A stretch of 64,000 bases of DNA from Prorocentrum cordatum (GCA_963575745.1 CAUYUJ010014002.1:566820-630819); one strand, 5' to 3'; counted from the first letter of the stretch, positions 44,366 to 55,610 are shown. The notes: a model not told the origin generated them from the letters alone. Numbers and translations are program-made.

Positions 44366-44873
44366 CTGCCGAATACGATGCTCACAACTGCGTTACTCAT
44401 AACTGCTCATGGTTGGGTCCTTCGCCAGGCCAACTGTTCCTCTAAAGGCATCGAAAGGCGGTCGTGATCGGCGCCCCGACATTCGACGTCGTGACAACAT
44501 TGAACGTCGTCCCAAGGCATGGCGGAGGCTGTCACTCCCCTCCCTACAGTGGATTGCTCGAGTCGGCGCGGGGGCAACGGTACCCGCCGGGGTCTCCCCA
44601 CATTGCCAGGATGCCAGGACCCTTCCTCGTTCCAGGTCTGCTCTCCCAGAGGCACGGCCAGAGCCGAGAGAGAGAGAGAGAGAGAGAAAGAGGTGGAGAG
44701 AGAAGGTCAGCCAGAGAAGGAAAGAAAAACACAGAGAGACAGAGAGAGAGCGGGGGAGAACGCTTTTTTTCCAGAGTGTCCCACCCTCCGCGGGGGAAGT
44801 AGCGGTCACGATCCCATTGTAGAGAGACAGAGACAGAGAGGACAAGAGAGAGAGAGAGACGACCACATAGACC
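44366..44873. other. No recognised gene; GA microsatellites
   Basis: (GA)n runs at about 44670-44760 and 44822-44862. Frames here are open but low in complexity. Confidence 0.5.
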
Positions 44874-45009
44874 TGTTTCAAAGATGGTGTCCTGAGGGAT
44901 GGGGTCCTAAGGACAGCAAGGGGCCGCCCAAGGGTGGATGTACATTGTTTGAGGCACCTCGTCCTTAGGAACCCATCCCTCAGGACACCATTTTTGAACC
45001 ATCGAAACA
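44874..45009. repeat. Long near-perfect inverted repeat
   Basis: Left arm 44885-44915 (ATGGTGTCCTGAGGGATGGG plus GTCCTAAGGAC) and right arm 44961-44991 match at 30 of 31 positions as reverse complements; TGTTTC/GAAACA extend the ends. The loop is about 45 bases. It may be a foldback element; no target duplication was found. Confidence 0.85.
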
Positions 45010-45117
45010 AGAGGTGGTGCCAGGTGGCGCAAGGTGGACACCGCAGCCACCTGGCACCAGAGGCGCGCCCGCAGCGGTGGCGAGGGAGGCCCCCTTGGGT
45101 CCAGCAAGACAATGAGG

Positions 45118-45262
45118 TGCAGGAGGAGGAGCAGGAGGAAGAGGAGGGAGGAGCGAGGAGGAGGGCGGAGTAGGAGGAGGAGGAAGAGGAGGAGGAGGAG
45201 GAGGAGGAGACGGAGGAGGGAGAAGGAAGAGCAGGAGGAGGAGGAGGAGGAGGAGGCGGCGG
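45118..45262. repeat. (GAG)n tract
   Basis: GAG triplets with scattered GCA, AGA and CGG interruptions. Confidence 0.85.
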
Positions 45263-46227
45263 AGAAAGCCCGGGCCGCCGCTGGCGGGCTGCCAGGACTT
45301 CCTCCGTGACCGACCTCCTCGTCTCGCTGCGCAGGTGCGAAATCCGCGAGTCCGTGACCCGTGCTCGTCCGACCGCGTTGTGCCCCACAGCGCTGCGGCA
45401 GAAAGAGGAACAGGTCGTGACGGTCCAACAAGAGCTCTGCCACGATTGTTGCTCGAGTCGCTCCCTCATGTGCTTCTTCCTCACCCTCGCTCGCATCAGC
45501 AGGGGAGGGCTGGGCCCCTGATTCCCGATCGCTTTCCTCCAGACGGGATCGCGGTTGCCTCACCTCCCCCCTTCGGAGGGTGGGACGCTGCGCGCCATGA
45601 AGCATACCTGTTCGTGTCGACAGAGGTCTTGGGTCGGGCCAACAGCCCCCCGCCCCCCGCCCCAGACCCGTGCCGGGGCGCGCTGCGGCTTGCTTCGATA
45701 GGGGGTCCCGCCGTGGCCACGGGGGCGCCCCAGGAGGCCCGAGAACGCCCGAGAGCATCCGGCACGATGTCCACCGAGAGCGGAGACGGCCGAGGACGGC
45801 CGAGGACGAGGGCGACGCGCGCACAGACGACCAAAGAAAAACCCCGCCTCGTCCGCGCCCTGAGGGCCCTCACCCACTAGAGAGCGCGGCGCCGCGCAGG
45901 CTGAGGACGCCGCCGGCCCCCCACGGGTACCCGGCGAGGCCAGCCAGCGCAAACGGCGAAGGACGTGCCGAACAGGCCACGAATGCCTCGTCCTCTTAGC
46001 GGGGCGCTTCCATCGAGAGCAATCCCTGGGTCTCTTCTGGAGCGCGCTTCAGCCGCCGTCTCGGGACGGATGTCGGCCGCGACGGCGGGGGCCCTCTGGA
46101 CGATGCCAGCAAGGCAGGGCAGGTCGAAGGAGGTCGACCTGCGATCATCGATCGGGGGCCCTTCCCCTCGGTCATCGATCACCGATGATCGAGCGGTCGA
46201 CCATCGATCATGATTGAGTCGACCATC
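45263..46227. other. GC-rich unassigned DNA
   Basis: On the minus strand, readings such as RVTDSRISHLRSETRRSVTE (about 45380-45320) and TIVAELLLDRHDLFLFLPQR (about 45455-45395) are protein-like but lie in different frames next to a GAG tract. 46140-46210 has clustered ATCGATC motifs. No gene is defined. Confidence 0.35.
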
Positions 46228-46800
46228 TACCATCAGAGTGAGGGGGCCGAACTGTCGTTCATTGTCCCTGGGTGCTTGTTGCAATGTTGTTGTTTGTTGT
46301 CGTCGTCCCCCCTGCGACCCACCCCGCGACCCACCCCGCGACCCACCCCGCGACCCACCCCGCGACCCACCCTGCGATCCACCCGCGACCCACCCGCGAC
46401 CCACCCCGTGACCCGCCCGCGACCCACCCGCGACCCCCTTTGCGACCCACTCCGCGACCCACCCGCGACCCACCCCGCGACCCACCCCGCGAACCACCCC
46501 GCGACCCCACCCGCGACCCACCCCGCGACCCAGCCCGCGACCAACCCGCGACCCACCCGCGACCCACCCCGTGACCCACCCCGCGACCCACCCGCGACCC
46601 ACTCCGCGACCCACCCCACGACCCACCCCGCGACCCACCCCGCGATCCACCCACATTGCTTTGACGAAAGAATCGGCGCCTGCGGCGGGCTCAATGCATA
46701 ATTTGTAAAAGTAAGGGGCCTGCGGCAAGCTTCTTCAGAGCCTCGCAGACTGACGACGTCCTCGCCCCCCCTCACTCTTATCCGCAACTGCGGGGGGCTA
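46228..46800 (+). repeat. R3 composite element, copy 2
   Basis: Starts AGAGTGAGGGGGCCGAACTG and GTCCCTGGGTGCTTGTTGC, then a TTGTTG run, a (CGACCCACCCCG)n minisatellite (46310-46650), GGCGCCTGCGGCGGGCTC, and ends CCCCCCTCACTCTTATCCGC and AACTGCGGGGGGCTACGT. The outer AGAGTGAGGGGG and CCCCCTCACTCT are inverted repeats. Confidence 0.88.
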
Positions 46801-46965
46801 CGTAGGTCGTCCTCTTCTTCAGGTTCGCTGCTCCTCTTTGGCCAGTGCCAGTTTCTGCCGCGCTCCGTTGCCCATCGGGCTTGAGCCCAGAGTTGGCCCG
46901 ATTGTCACCGTGCCCGCTCCTCTGTGGGAGCGTTTCCCTGAAGGCAGGTCTCGCCGAGCATACCC
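46801..46965. other. Spacer between R3 copies
   Basis: About 165 bases of mixed sequence; nothing recognised. Confidence 0.4.
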
Positions 46966-47645
46966 GTCAGAGTGACGGGGGGGGGCGAACGGTGATTCAT
47001 GATCCCCGGGTGCGTGGCTGAAGTGAGACTCCGCGGCGCGGATTCAGCACGTTTTGTTTTGTTGTTGTATTGGTGTCTTCGTTGTTATCTTTGTTGTTGG
47101 TGGTGGTGTTGGTGTTGATGTTGGTGTTGCTGTGTTGTTGCTGGTGGTGTTAGTGTTGATGTTGTTGTTGAGGTTGCTCCTCTTTCTGTTGTTGCTAAGG
47201 TTGTTGCTGTTGTTGTTGCTGTTGTTGTTGTGGTCGTTGTTGTTGGTGTTGGTGTTGCTGGTGTTGTTGACGTTGCTGTTGTTGGTGCTGGTAATCTTGT
47301 TGTTATTGTGGTTGTTGTTATTGGTGGTGTTGTGGTTGTTGCTGATGTGGTTGTGTTTGCTGTTGTTGTTACTGGTGCTGTTGGTGCTGGTTTGTTGTTG
47401 TTTTTGTTGTTGTTGTGGTTGTTGTTTGTTGCTGCTTGATGTTGTTGTAGTCGTCCTCCCCCGCGACCCACCCCGCGACCCACTCGCGACCCTCCCACGT
47501 TGCCCTGACGAAATTCAAGCCTGCGGTGGGCTCGCTGTGCAGGGTGAAAAAACATCAGCGCCTGCGGCGGGCGCCCGCAGAAGCTCGCAGGCTGCCGAGG
47601 ACCTCGCAGCCCCCTCACTCGTATCCGCAACTCCGGGGGCTACAG
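46966..47645 (+). repeat. R3 composite element, copy 3
   Basis: Starts AGAGTGACGGGGGG, GTGCGTGGCTGAAGTGAGAC, then an expanded (TTG)n block (47050-47450), a short CCCGCGACCCAC remnant, CAGCGCCTGCGGCGGGCG, and ends CCCCCTCACTCGTATCCGC and AACTCCGGGGGCTAC. Compared with copy 2 the TTG block is expanded and the minisatellite reduced. Confidence 0.85.
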
Positions 47646-48412
47646 TCAAGGTGCTAACACCTGGGACTCGGGAGGGGCTCGGGCCATTCCTTCGACCTAT
47701 AGCTGTGGGAACTCGTCCGTGGCCGAGGACCGCCGCGGGCAGAAGAGCCTGCCCGTTCCTCAGTTTGCTTTCCTCATGGTAGCACGCTGCCTGCACGGGC
47801 GATTACGGTCGGACCGAGGTATAAGATCGAGGCCGGTTCGGGCAGGCTGCCCTCATGTTCTTGGTGATCTGGGGATGTTCTTGTCCATCCTGTGGGGGAG
47901 GGTATCCTCGAATGCTCTTCCGTTTGGCCGGTGGAGGGTCTCGTGCTCTCAAAGGGTGTTCTTCTGCTGTCCCAGGTCCGGCCGTGCTGTGTACGGATAT
48001 TTCCCCATCGGGGGGGGGTTCCTTCTCGTCCCGCCAGCTGCTCGGGACCTGCCCGCCGGGTCGGGGGAGGGGCGCGCGCGCGCGGAGGCCGTCGACCAGG
48101 AGGCCGCGGCGCGGGGGCTAGTGCTGCCAGCCCCGCCGCCGGCAGGCTGCCTGCCCCCCCTGCCCCCGCCGCGCGCTCCCAGGGCGGGAGCAGACAGCTG
48201 CATCGGCACAGGCGTGGCCGTGCAAGCAGCTGCAGAAGCTTAGGCAGCGAGCGCTGCACGGACTCGTGGAGGTCCTCGCGGATGTTTTTTTGTCGCTCGT
48301 GCTCTGCTCCCTGGTTGTTCCGCCTTGGCCTTCGTTTCGCACTCGTCCTCCGGCGCCACCTCCTCCTCCTCCTCCTTCTCCTCCTCCTTCTCTTGGCCCG
48401 TCCCTCCCCAGC
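47646..48412. other. Unassigned DNA
   Basis: GC-rich at 48040-48240. A minus reading around 48340-48230 (EDECETKAKAEQPGSRARAT) beside a short CTC tract is protein-like but unidentified. Nothing else is seen. Confidence 0.35.
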
Positions 48413-48520
48413 CACGCGGATTTCTCGCATCGGCGCTGGAGCCCCCTTGCGGCGCTGCCGGCGCCAGGGAGTGGGCTCCAGCGCCGATCCAGGGAATCCG
48501 CGCGGACCCCCAACAGTTTG
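48413..48520. repeat. Hairpin family H, copy 2
   Basis: CGCGGATTTCTCGCATCGGC and GCTGGAGCCC on the left are mirrored by GGGCTCCAGCGCCGATCCAG and GGAATCCGCG on the right, around GGCGCTGCCGGCGCC. Confidence 0.75.
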
Positions 48521-49084
48521 TGCTCATTGCACTCTCTCCTAAAAAAGGCCTTCCTTGCCTGACGAGGGGAGCCTTTTTGCCAAGGCTTGCCAAGGCTTGC
48601 CCTGCGGAGACATGCCAAGGCTTGTGAGCCGGGGCTGAGGTGGCCCAGCGCTGGTTCCGGCGGGGACGCTTGGCCGCCATCGGGGGGCCACAGGGGAGCC
48701 ACGACGCCAGATAGTTCCAAGACTGGGATAAATTGCCACACATGGCGTGCCAAAGTGGGCCTCCTCTTCTGCGCGCCTCACCCTCGGCGGAAGCCGGCGG
48801 AAGTCAAAGGGCGGCGGCTGCGGCAAAAGGGAGACACAGACATGTTGGGTTCCCAGAGTCGCCCACATGGGCCCATCCGTCTTGAAAGGGCACGAAGGCC
48901 CTACAACGTTCGCTGCCTCGAGTAGCGGACCTGAGTCGGCAGCCGTGCCTCGATCGGCTGAGCTCTGCCAGGGCAGGAGGAACAACAATTGTTGCTGGAA
49001 GCAGTGGCAAAGCAAATGTGGAAGAAACGGGGACTCACAAAGATGGCACGTGTCGAAGAAGAGAGCACAACACAAAGACAGATT
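48521..49084. other. No recognised gene
   Basis: Mixed sequence with CCAAGGCTTGC repeated near 48578-48625. No motif is recognised. Confidence 0.4.
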
Positions 49085-49215
49085 CGGAGGTCAGCGCGAA
49101 TTTCTTGGAACGGCGTTGTGCCCCCCCTTGGTGGCGCCCCTGGCGCCGCCCCAGGCGCGCGGAGCGCGCCAGGGAGGAGGTTAAGCGCCGATCCAAGAAA
49201 TCTGCGCGGACCTCT
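49085..49215. repeat. Hairpin family H, copy 3
   Basis: AGGTCAGCGCGAATTTCTTG and GAACGGCG on the left are mirrored by CGCCGATCCAAGAAATCTGC and GCGGACCT on the right. Confidence 0.7.
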
Positions 49216-49459
49216 GAAAGGTCCATTTTCATGCCGTTATTCTCCTTCTCCTTGTTCTTCTTCTTCTTCGAAAGATGTGGGCCCATCACATCTCCACGCG
49301 ACTTCGTCAAACGGGGATGCTTCAAAAGTGTGGTTGTGTCCATAAAGTCGTCGCCCCGTTGCCAAGCACCGCGAAATCGAGCTAACAGGCGACTGAGACT
49401 CGGGCCCTTTGGAGCGCGACTTTGTGGCCCTGTGAAACGAAAGCCAGCGTACAGGGCAA

Positions 49460-50155
49460 TTGCAGGCCTGGCCTTGTGAACGGGGCTCCATGGCTAACAA
49501 CAACGGCAAGTCACTAGCTGTGGCAAGTAACAGGAAGGCCAGGACACGTGGCCGGGACCCTGTGACAGTCTGTCACGAAATCCAATATCCCTGGCAGGCC
49601 AGGCCCCCCAAACCCACGTGCGTGGTTTTGCAGACAGCCGGGCACATCGAGATCCAACAGTCAGGGCAAAAAGATGTCAGGAACAATTGTGATGAGCGGA
49701 TTTGCGCCGCCAAATTGCACGACTACCACCAGCTGGAGCAGGTCATGTGGGACTGTATTGGCGAGGTGTTATGCCGAGCCACCAGGAAACCCACCGCCCA
49801 AGTCGATCCCTGTCAGAGACTCATCGCCGGGACCAGATGGCTAATTACCTTTGGACCTAATCCAGGGCATTTCAATTTAGGGCCTTTCTGGCTGGATCGC
49901 GCAGCCAACCACCACAACACGCACCAGTTGTTGGCAGTGTTCGCTTGGGACCTAATGACGGGACCGCACACGGTACACAGTGGCCAGCCAGGACAAGTGT
50001 CGCAAGCCAGGGCAATTCAGGCCGGGGCCGCATGGCTTGCCGCCGCGAAACTCCTAGAAACGGGACAAATTATTGGCAAGACGTCTACACATGTCTACAT
50101 CGGACCCCCATGGTGCAAACACTGTGCGGGCATTTTTCCTGCGACGAGAGGCTGA
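49460..50155 (+). CDS. Unidentified protein-like open frame
   Basis: From the ATG near 49490 the frame runs about 221 codons to TGA at 50153 (open from 49460). Composition is balanced, with evenly spread His, Trp, Cys and Gln: TVCHEIQYPWQARPPKPTC, LHDYHQLEQVMWDCIGEV, RWLITFGPNPGHFNLGPFWL, HVYIGPPWCKHCAGIFP. The other five frames are closed or short. Third positions are less GC-biased than in the retrogene at 10.5 kb, which hints at a different origin. No signal peptide, membrane segment or recognised domain is evident; the WCKHC is a lone CxxC. It may be an exon, an intact small gene or a mobile-element frame. Confidence 0.45.
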   Translation: MQAWPCERGSMANNNGKSLAVASNRKARTRGRDPVTVCHEIQYPWQARPPKPTCVVLQTAGHIEIQQSGQKDVRNNCDERICAAKLHDYHQLEQVMWDCIGEVLCRATRKPTAQVDPCQRLIAGTRWLITFGPNPGHFNLGPFWLDRAANHHNTHQLLAVFAWDLMTGPHTVHSGQPGQVSQARAIQAGAAWLAAAKLLETGQIIGKTSTHVYIGPPWCKHCAGIFPATRG

Positions 50156-51830
50156 TAAAAGCCCTTTGGGAAGCCCCCTATCCAGCTTGAATCCCCGATG
50201 CTTCCGCAGCGTCGGATGTTGGATGGATGAGATCGTCGCGACTCCGATCGGGAAATCTCATTCTGTTTCGGCTCGCGTTGTGTGTGCGGGAGAGGAGGAT
50301 CTACGCGAGGGCGGTGATGTGGCGGCCGTAGCTAGTGCCGAATGATTCTGCACCGTGCGTCTCGCGGTGGTTTCCGGGGTTGTTTTGTTGTTGGCCCGTG
50401 GTTGTCTTGTGGGTTGCCTTGTGGTTGTCGCGTGGTTTTGCATTACATCTTCGGGGGACCTTAGTTTGTCCAGTGGGTTGGGGTAGCGTATATCCGCCGC
50501 GGGTTTGACGTGGATTCGACGCGATCCGGCTCGGATTCGATGCAGATTAGTGTCCGACGTGTATTCGGCGCAGATTCGGCGCGAATGGCGACTCGATGGG
50601 ACAGACACGATCCCCCGAATTCGCAACAGATGTGTTTGTTTCGGGGTTGGCCCGCATGTGGTGATTAGCCACGACGTGACGCATAGATGGGCACAACATC
50701 TGGGCAGGCAGCGCGGCTGCAAGGCAAGCCACCACGCCAGTTCACAAACGCAGGCGCTTCCTCCCCCCAATCTCCTTAGCACGCGAAGCACGTTGATTGC
50801 GACTGTGGTTGAACTTGCCCCTCCGCAGGGACCCCATGTGTCATGATGATTGGCTTGTGATCGCAGATTTTGAGGTCTGTAGCTCATGATCCAGATGCCC
50901 CGCGCGGTTTTCATCTCAGGCATCTCAACCGTCGGCGCACCGCTCTCGGAGGTTCGTAATTACGCCCTTCTCGTGCATGCGCCCATGGCCAAGGCTGGCC
51001 CGGGACTCGGCTGTGCCGAGCAGCGCGCAGTCGCACGGAGGTGAGGACACGAAGCACCGTGGAAGTCCCTTTTTCGCCTGCGCCAGCCTGCCACCACAAC
51101 ACTATCCCCTCCGCTCTGCACGAACGAGATGGGCCCGGAAAGAACGGGTACAATGCTCAACATCAGTTCCTGTTCATTTTGAACAGGGCTTTCTGTCCGC
51201 GCCGCCGCGGCCGTGTGTCCATTCCAGACGGAAGGCCGCCTGCCCAACAGACAGCGGCCGCTGCTGGTTTGGGACAACACTTGCTATCGTGCACTGTGCC
51301 CACTGTTTCCGTGCCCCTTTCGGGCGTCCAAATCCGCGGGACCATCGTGCCGTGGCTGCGTTCTTCCTTTTCTGTCTTGCGCTGGCTGCGGGGGCGCACC
51401 GCCGCGCTTGGAGCGTCAGGCGCCCGCGGCGGGCCGCGGGCACACAGGGCATGCACGGCGCAGTAGACCACGAGAGCCGAGGAGAGGCAGAGGAGAGAGC
51501 ACGAGACCGCCATGACATGAGCATGGGCAGCATGCCGGTGGACTCGGAGTCGGGCGAATTGCGTTTCCTCCTCGCCCTCGTTTGCGGAGGCGTTGCCCGG
51601 GGCGGCGGCGGAGTTCAGCCTGCCGCTCCGCCGGGGGGCGAGCCCGAGGCCAGTGCTTCCGAGGAGAGGGGGGGGGGCATTGGGCCAATCCAGACGGCAG
51701 GGCTGGCACGTGGGGAGCTCGGCACGATCGGGGGGACCAGGCGGAGAGAGATAGGAGGTAGGGGGGCAGGGGGATCTGAAGCGCGGGAGAGGGAAGGCGG
51801 AGCGAATCCAGTCACCATTGCGAATTGACT
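50156..51830. other. No firmly supported gene
   Basis: 50490-50600 has GATTCGACGCGA-like motifs repeated every ~12-20 bases, similar in style to 21720-21965. A minus frame of about 115 codons (about 51512 to 51163) starts MAVSCSLLCLSSALVVYCAV, a hydrophobic N-terminus like a signal or membrane anchor, followed by a basic, low-complexity tail; it has no recognised family and could be chance. Confidence 0.35.
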
Positions 51831-53230
51831 CTGTGTGGTAATTGTCACACTTGAACTCGCCTCGCAGTCTTGCCTGGAGCGATACATTCTTGAAAAGTGG
51901 CGATACGCTCATCACTGTGGGGGGAACGCCAGGTCAAGAAGTGCAGTGCCCCGAAGTATGTCAAACTTGCAAAGAATTCCACTGGACATGCAGGTTATGA
52001 CATTGCGCTCGCAGCAACAGGTCAATCCATTGGGAAATCACGTTGCTTTCGCATTTGGGGGGGGTGTTTTTGATGGCTGCTTGGAACCGCCTTCGGCAAT
52101 GTTGAAGCCCTCCTGGAGCGAATCCAAGACGAAGCAAACAGTAGAGCGCTCTCGGCACCTCGATGCCCCGAGGATGTCTCCACCGAAGTTGCTGGTTTCG
52201 AGCTTCGTGCTCCTCCTCGTCTTCCGCCTCCTCGTTTTCGTACTGTTCGATGATGTCCCGAGCTCACTCTCGACATACAATGTCTTGAACGGATTCAGAG
52301 CAGCTCTTTCGGCATCTCATTTGTTCGGCGATGTCTCCAACGAAACGGCCATTTCTGAATATTAAGACAACTCCGCGACCGATCTCAACATCCCAGTGTC
52401 CCGGGGATGTCTCGAGTGCGAGGCTCATGATCATTATAAAACGTCTTCAAAGTCTCAGAACCAGTTCCTTCAGTATTTCATGTTTTGGAGGATGTCTGTA
52501 GTGACATGCCATTTATGAAATCCCGAGCAATTTCGATTGTGATCTCAGCATTTCAGTTGTTCCGAGGGTGCTTTGGTCGAGAGCCTCACTCTTGAACATC
52601 TCATGTTTCGAGGATGTATCAGGCGAAACCAGTTCGCTGTTTGAGGGCCCCGAGCCCGTTGTCCTTCGAGTCTCCGCTCCTTATCTATACCTTACTGAGC
52701 TTCTTCTAACACATTCCCAGCATTATTTCGTTCCGAGACGGCGCTTCCCGTCATCCGCCGGCCGAAGTACTTTTTTTGCGATCCCGAGCCCGCTGTCCTT
52801 CGCGTCGTAGATCTTCATTTTTTCCTTAGCAGGCTTCGTCTAACACACTCCCAGCACCTGTTCATTTCGTGAAGGCGCTTCCCGTCATCCCAGGGGCTTG
52901 TCAGGATTCTAAGGGGTCAGTCAGAATCCTCAGCAATTTACCATAATACTCCAGAGTTCTTTATTTAGTTTTTGCACTCTCGGTTTTTTCGCCGAAAGCC
53001 GACGCAATCTCTCGGATCTCGCAGGAATTATTCAGAATATTCCGGGATTGTTTGGGAACCTCTTGGGTTCTCCCAAGAATTCCAGTGATTCCTTTCATTT
53101 CATGGGTAGTCTAGTGGACCTAGTGGATTCTCAGGGGTCTAGATCATCCCCAGGAGTCCTAAGGACCCTTGGAATTCCGGGGCATTGCCGGGAGCCCTTA
53201 GGATGTTCTAGCACTCCCCTTCCTCATGAG
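51831..53230. repeat. AT-richer region of degenerate tandem repeats
   Basis: 52150-52625 has five or six diverged ~80-bp units built on CATCTCATGTTTCGAGGATG plus TCTCAGGCGAAAC. 52645-52765 and 52783-52893 are two copies of a ~138-bp unit (CCCGAGCCCGCTGTCCTTCG, CTAACACACTCCCAGCA, GGCGCTTCCCGTCATCC). 52900-53220 has GGAATTCC and CTAAGG motifs. No gene is supported. Confidence 0.6.
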
Positions 53231-53627
53231 GGGAAGGAACGCCAGCGGCAGCAGCAGGCCAGGATCGTGATGGGGGCGAGGCAGAAGAAACATGGTGGAG
53301 CGGACGATGGACGAGGAAGAGTATGAGGGAGAATAGAGGTATGATGAGAAGGAGAAGGGGAAGGAATACCAAAGGCCCCAACACCGCTCTAGAGAACCTT
53401 CGGATGGGTTCAGGTGGGCGCCGCGGGATCTAAGGCCCGTAGGGTTTTGACCTGGAGGTGCACTCCGCAGCTGGAGGCTGGAGCCCCGAAAACAAGTGAC
53501 ACGTCTCAATTACGCCAACACAGCCAAGGAAGCGCAGATGTTCGCCAGATGTGCGTAAAGAGGAAGACGGCCCGTGAGGAGTTCTCCTGGAGTAGTGGCT
53601 GTGCTGTTATGTTGATGCTTGGCTTTC
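53231..53627. other. No recognised gene
   Basis: Mixed sequence without motif. Confidence 0.4.
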
Positions 53628-53880
53628 CTACGGCTGTTGCTTGAGGACTGCTGGAGCGCATCTGAAGTCCACGAAACGGCTGCTGGGCAAGCAGACTCGC
53701 AACGCGTTCCTCTTGGCCCGAGCAGGCGGGACCTTGAAGGTGTAGTACAACTCCCTCAGGTCGTCGCAGGAGACGACGAGCCATTCGCCCGCCGACAGCC
53801 CCACCTCAAGTGGAAGGCTCCAGAGGCCTCCAGCGCGCAGCCGACAAAACATCGAAATCGCCTGGGGCTGCATCGACGCG
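53628..53880 (-). pseudogene. Reverse-transcriptase fragment (LTR-type)
   Basis: The minus frame reads PLEVGLSAGEWLVVSCDDLR, then ELYYTFKVPPARAKRNAL and a stop after LKQQP. The DDLRELYYTFKV block resembles the SGDDLRDFYHQFxV motif of dinoflagellate LTR-type RTs. No other RT block is present: 5' is a CTC tract (53908-54192) and 3' is unrelated DNA. A truncated relic; assignment is by a single block. Confidence 0.5.
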
Positions 53881-53907
53881 GGCGTCCTTTTCTCCGCCCG
53901 CCCGCCC

Positions 53908-54192
53908 CCCCTGCTCCTCCCCCTCCTGCTCCTCCTCCTCCTCCTCCTCCTCCTCCTCTTCCTCCTCCTCCTCCTCCTCCTCCTCCTACCCCCCCCTCCT
54001 CCTCCTCCTCCTCCTCCTCCTCCTCCTCCTCCTCCTCCTCCTCCTCCTCCTCCTACCCCCCCCTCCTCCTCCTCCTCCTCCTCCTCCCTCCTCCTCCTCC
54101 TCCTCCTCCTCCTCCTCCCCCCTCCTCCTCCTCCTCCTCCTCCTCCTCCCCTCCTCCTCCTCCTCCTCCTCCTCCTCCTCCTCCTCCTGTTC
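53908..54192. repeat. Long (CTC)n tract
   Basis: CTC triplets with three CCCCCC interruptions and one CTT over about 285 bases. Confidence 0.95.
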
Positions 54193-54780
54193 TCCTGCTC
54201 TTCCCACCCTCCCACCGAACCCACCCATAGCGAGGGCGGGAGGAGGGGATCTGTCCTGCTCTCCCCGCCCTCCTTCTCCCCTCCCTATCGCTGTTTTTGG
54301 GGTGCGCCTCATCACTGGCACCTGGTCTGTGGCCTTCACCTGTGTGCAGAGCCACCTGCTACGCCAGGCCCCGCTGGGCACCAGACCTATAACGGGTCGG
54401 GTACCGGGACCACGGGTTCAGAAAAGTCGGGGGTCTTGTGGGCGGAGGAGAAGCGATTGGACAGCAGCAGATGGAAGATCAGGGTGGTGAGGAAGAGGGG
54501 GGATGAGAGGATGAGGAACATCACATGCAGGAGAGGAGGGGGGGTTGGGGGTGAGGGGGGTCGGAAGATAGGGTAGGGGTAGGGGTAACAATGATTTGGT
54601 GGTGAAGTTCATGAAATCGATGACGATGTCGACCACAACGATGGCGATCCTGATGATGATCGTGTTTATGATGGTGATTGGTTAATTGATTGACGGTCTA
54701 CGCTATAAGTTACAGGTGATGGTGTAGCAAATTGTTCGAGACGGTTGCTACTAAATCGCGCTCGCGGAAGCCGTTCCTCC
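54193..54780. other. No recognised gene
   Basis: GGGGTAGGGGTAGG repeats near 54560-54590 and GATGATGATCG motifs near 54610-54680. No coding is supported. Confidence 0.45.
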
Positions 54781-54830
54781 AATGTGGCCTGCCAGCCGCG
54801 AGGATATCCTCTCGGCCGGCCAGCCGCATT
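54781..54830. repeat. 50-bp near-perfect palindrome
   Basis: AATGTGGCCTGCCAGCCGCG-AGGATATCCT-CTCGGCCGGCCAGCCGCATT, centred on GATATC. Weaker symmetry continues about 40 bases outward on each side. Confidence 0.85.
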
Positions 54831-55493
54831 CTGCGTTCTGCTTTCTTCTGCATGGGTCTCGGAGCATTTCGTCTTGCCCCGTCGAGTGTTTTATTCCTCC
54901 ACTGCCCGCCGACACCCAAGCTACCCGGGAGCCAGCCCCACTCCTTAATACAGACAGCACATTACCGTTGATACAGCAGGGCAGGAAGTCCTGGAGGCCT
55001 GGAAATGGCCAGGGACACCAGAGCAATGTGCCTTGCATCCCCGAGGGAGAGGATAAGGGCGGCAAGCGTCATTTACGTCGCGAAACTGACCACGGGATCG
55101 TGTTGCACCCTGCGAGGCCACCATGGACCGAATACCAAGTTGGCCAAGCCAGACTTGCGGTCGACTTCACTGGGCCGTGCAAAGCGAGAAGCGCTCAGTG
55201 ATAAAACGCAAGAGGAGGCCGACACCACGGGCGATGAGGCAGAAGACCGCCGAAGACCGCCCAATGCCATGAGCAACAAGGAGTCCATGGTTGGAAACGT
55301 AGGCGAGGGGGAGGAGGAGGAAGTCTCAGGCGAAACGCCAAGCCCGCCCTGACGACACGCCTGGTGTGTAATTGTAGGGAAGAGGGATGGAGGTCTTTAG
55401 AAGTCCCCGGATGCCTCCGAAGGCCATCCTAAATGCCATCTTCGATTAACGAGGACCTAGGAGGATGAAGAGGAGCAGGGGAGGAGGAGGATA
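54831..55493. other. No recognised gene
   Basis: Mixed sequence; AAGTCTCAGGCGAAACGCC occurs at about 55320. Frames lack recognised motifs. Confidence 0.4.
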
Positions 55494-55610
55494 AACAAGA
55501 GGAGGAGGAGGAGGAGGAGGAGGAGGAGGAGGAGGAGGAGGAGGAGGAGGAAGAGGAGAGGAGGGGGGGATGATGAGCTGGATATGGAGGAGGAGGACGA
55601 GGAGGAGGAT
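55494..55610. repeat. (GAG)n tract
   Basis: About 20 GAG triplets at 55497-55560, then GGAGGAGGACGAGGAGG. Confidence 0.9.

Noticed and set aside
51163-51512. Small secreted or membrane protein on the minus strand
   Set aside because: The hydrophobic N-terminus is suggestive, but the remainder is low-complexity and basic with no support; mentioned only within the intergenic description.
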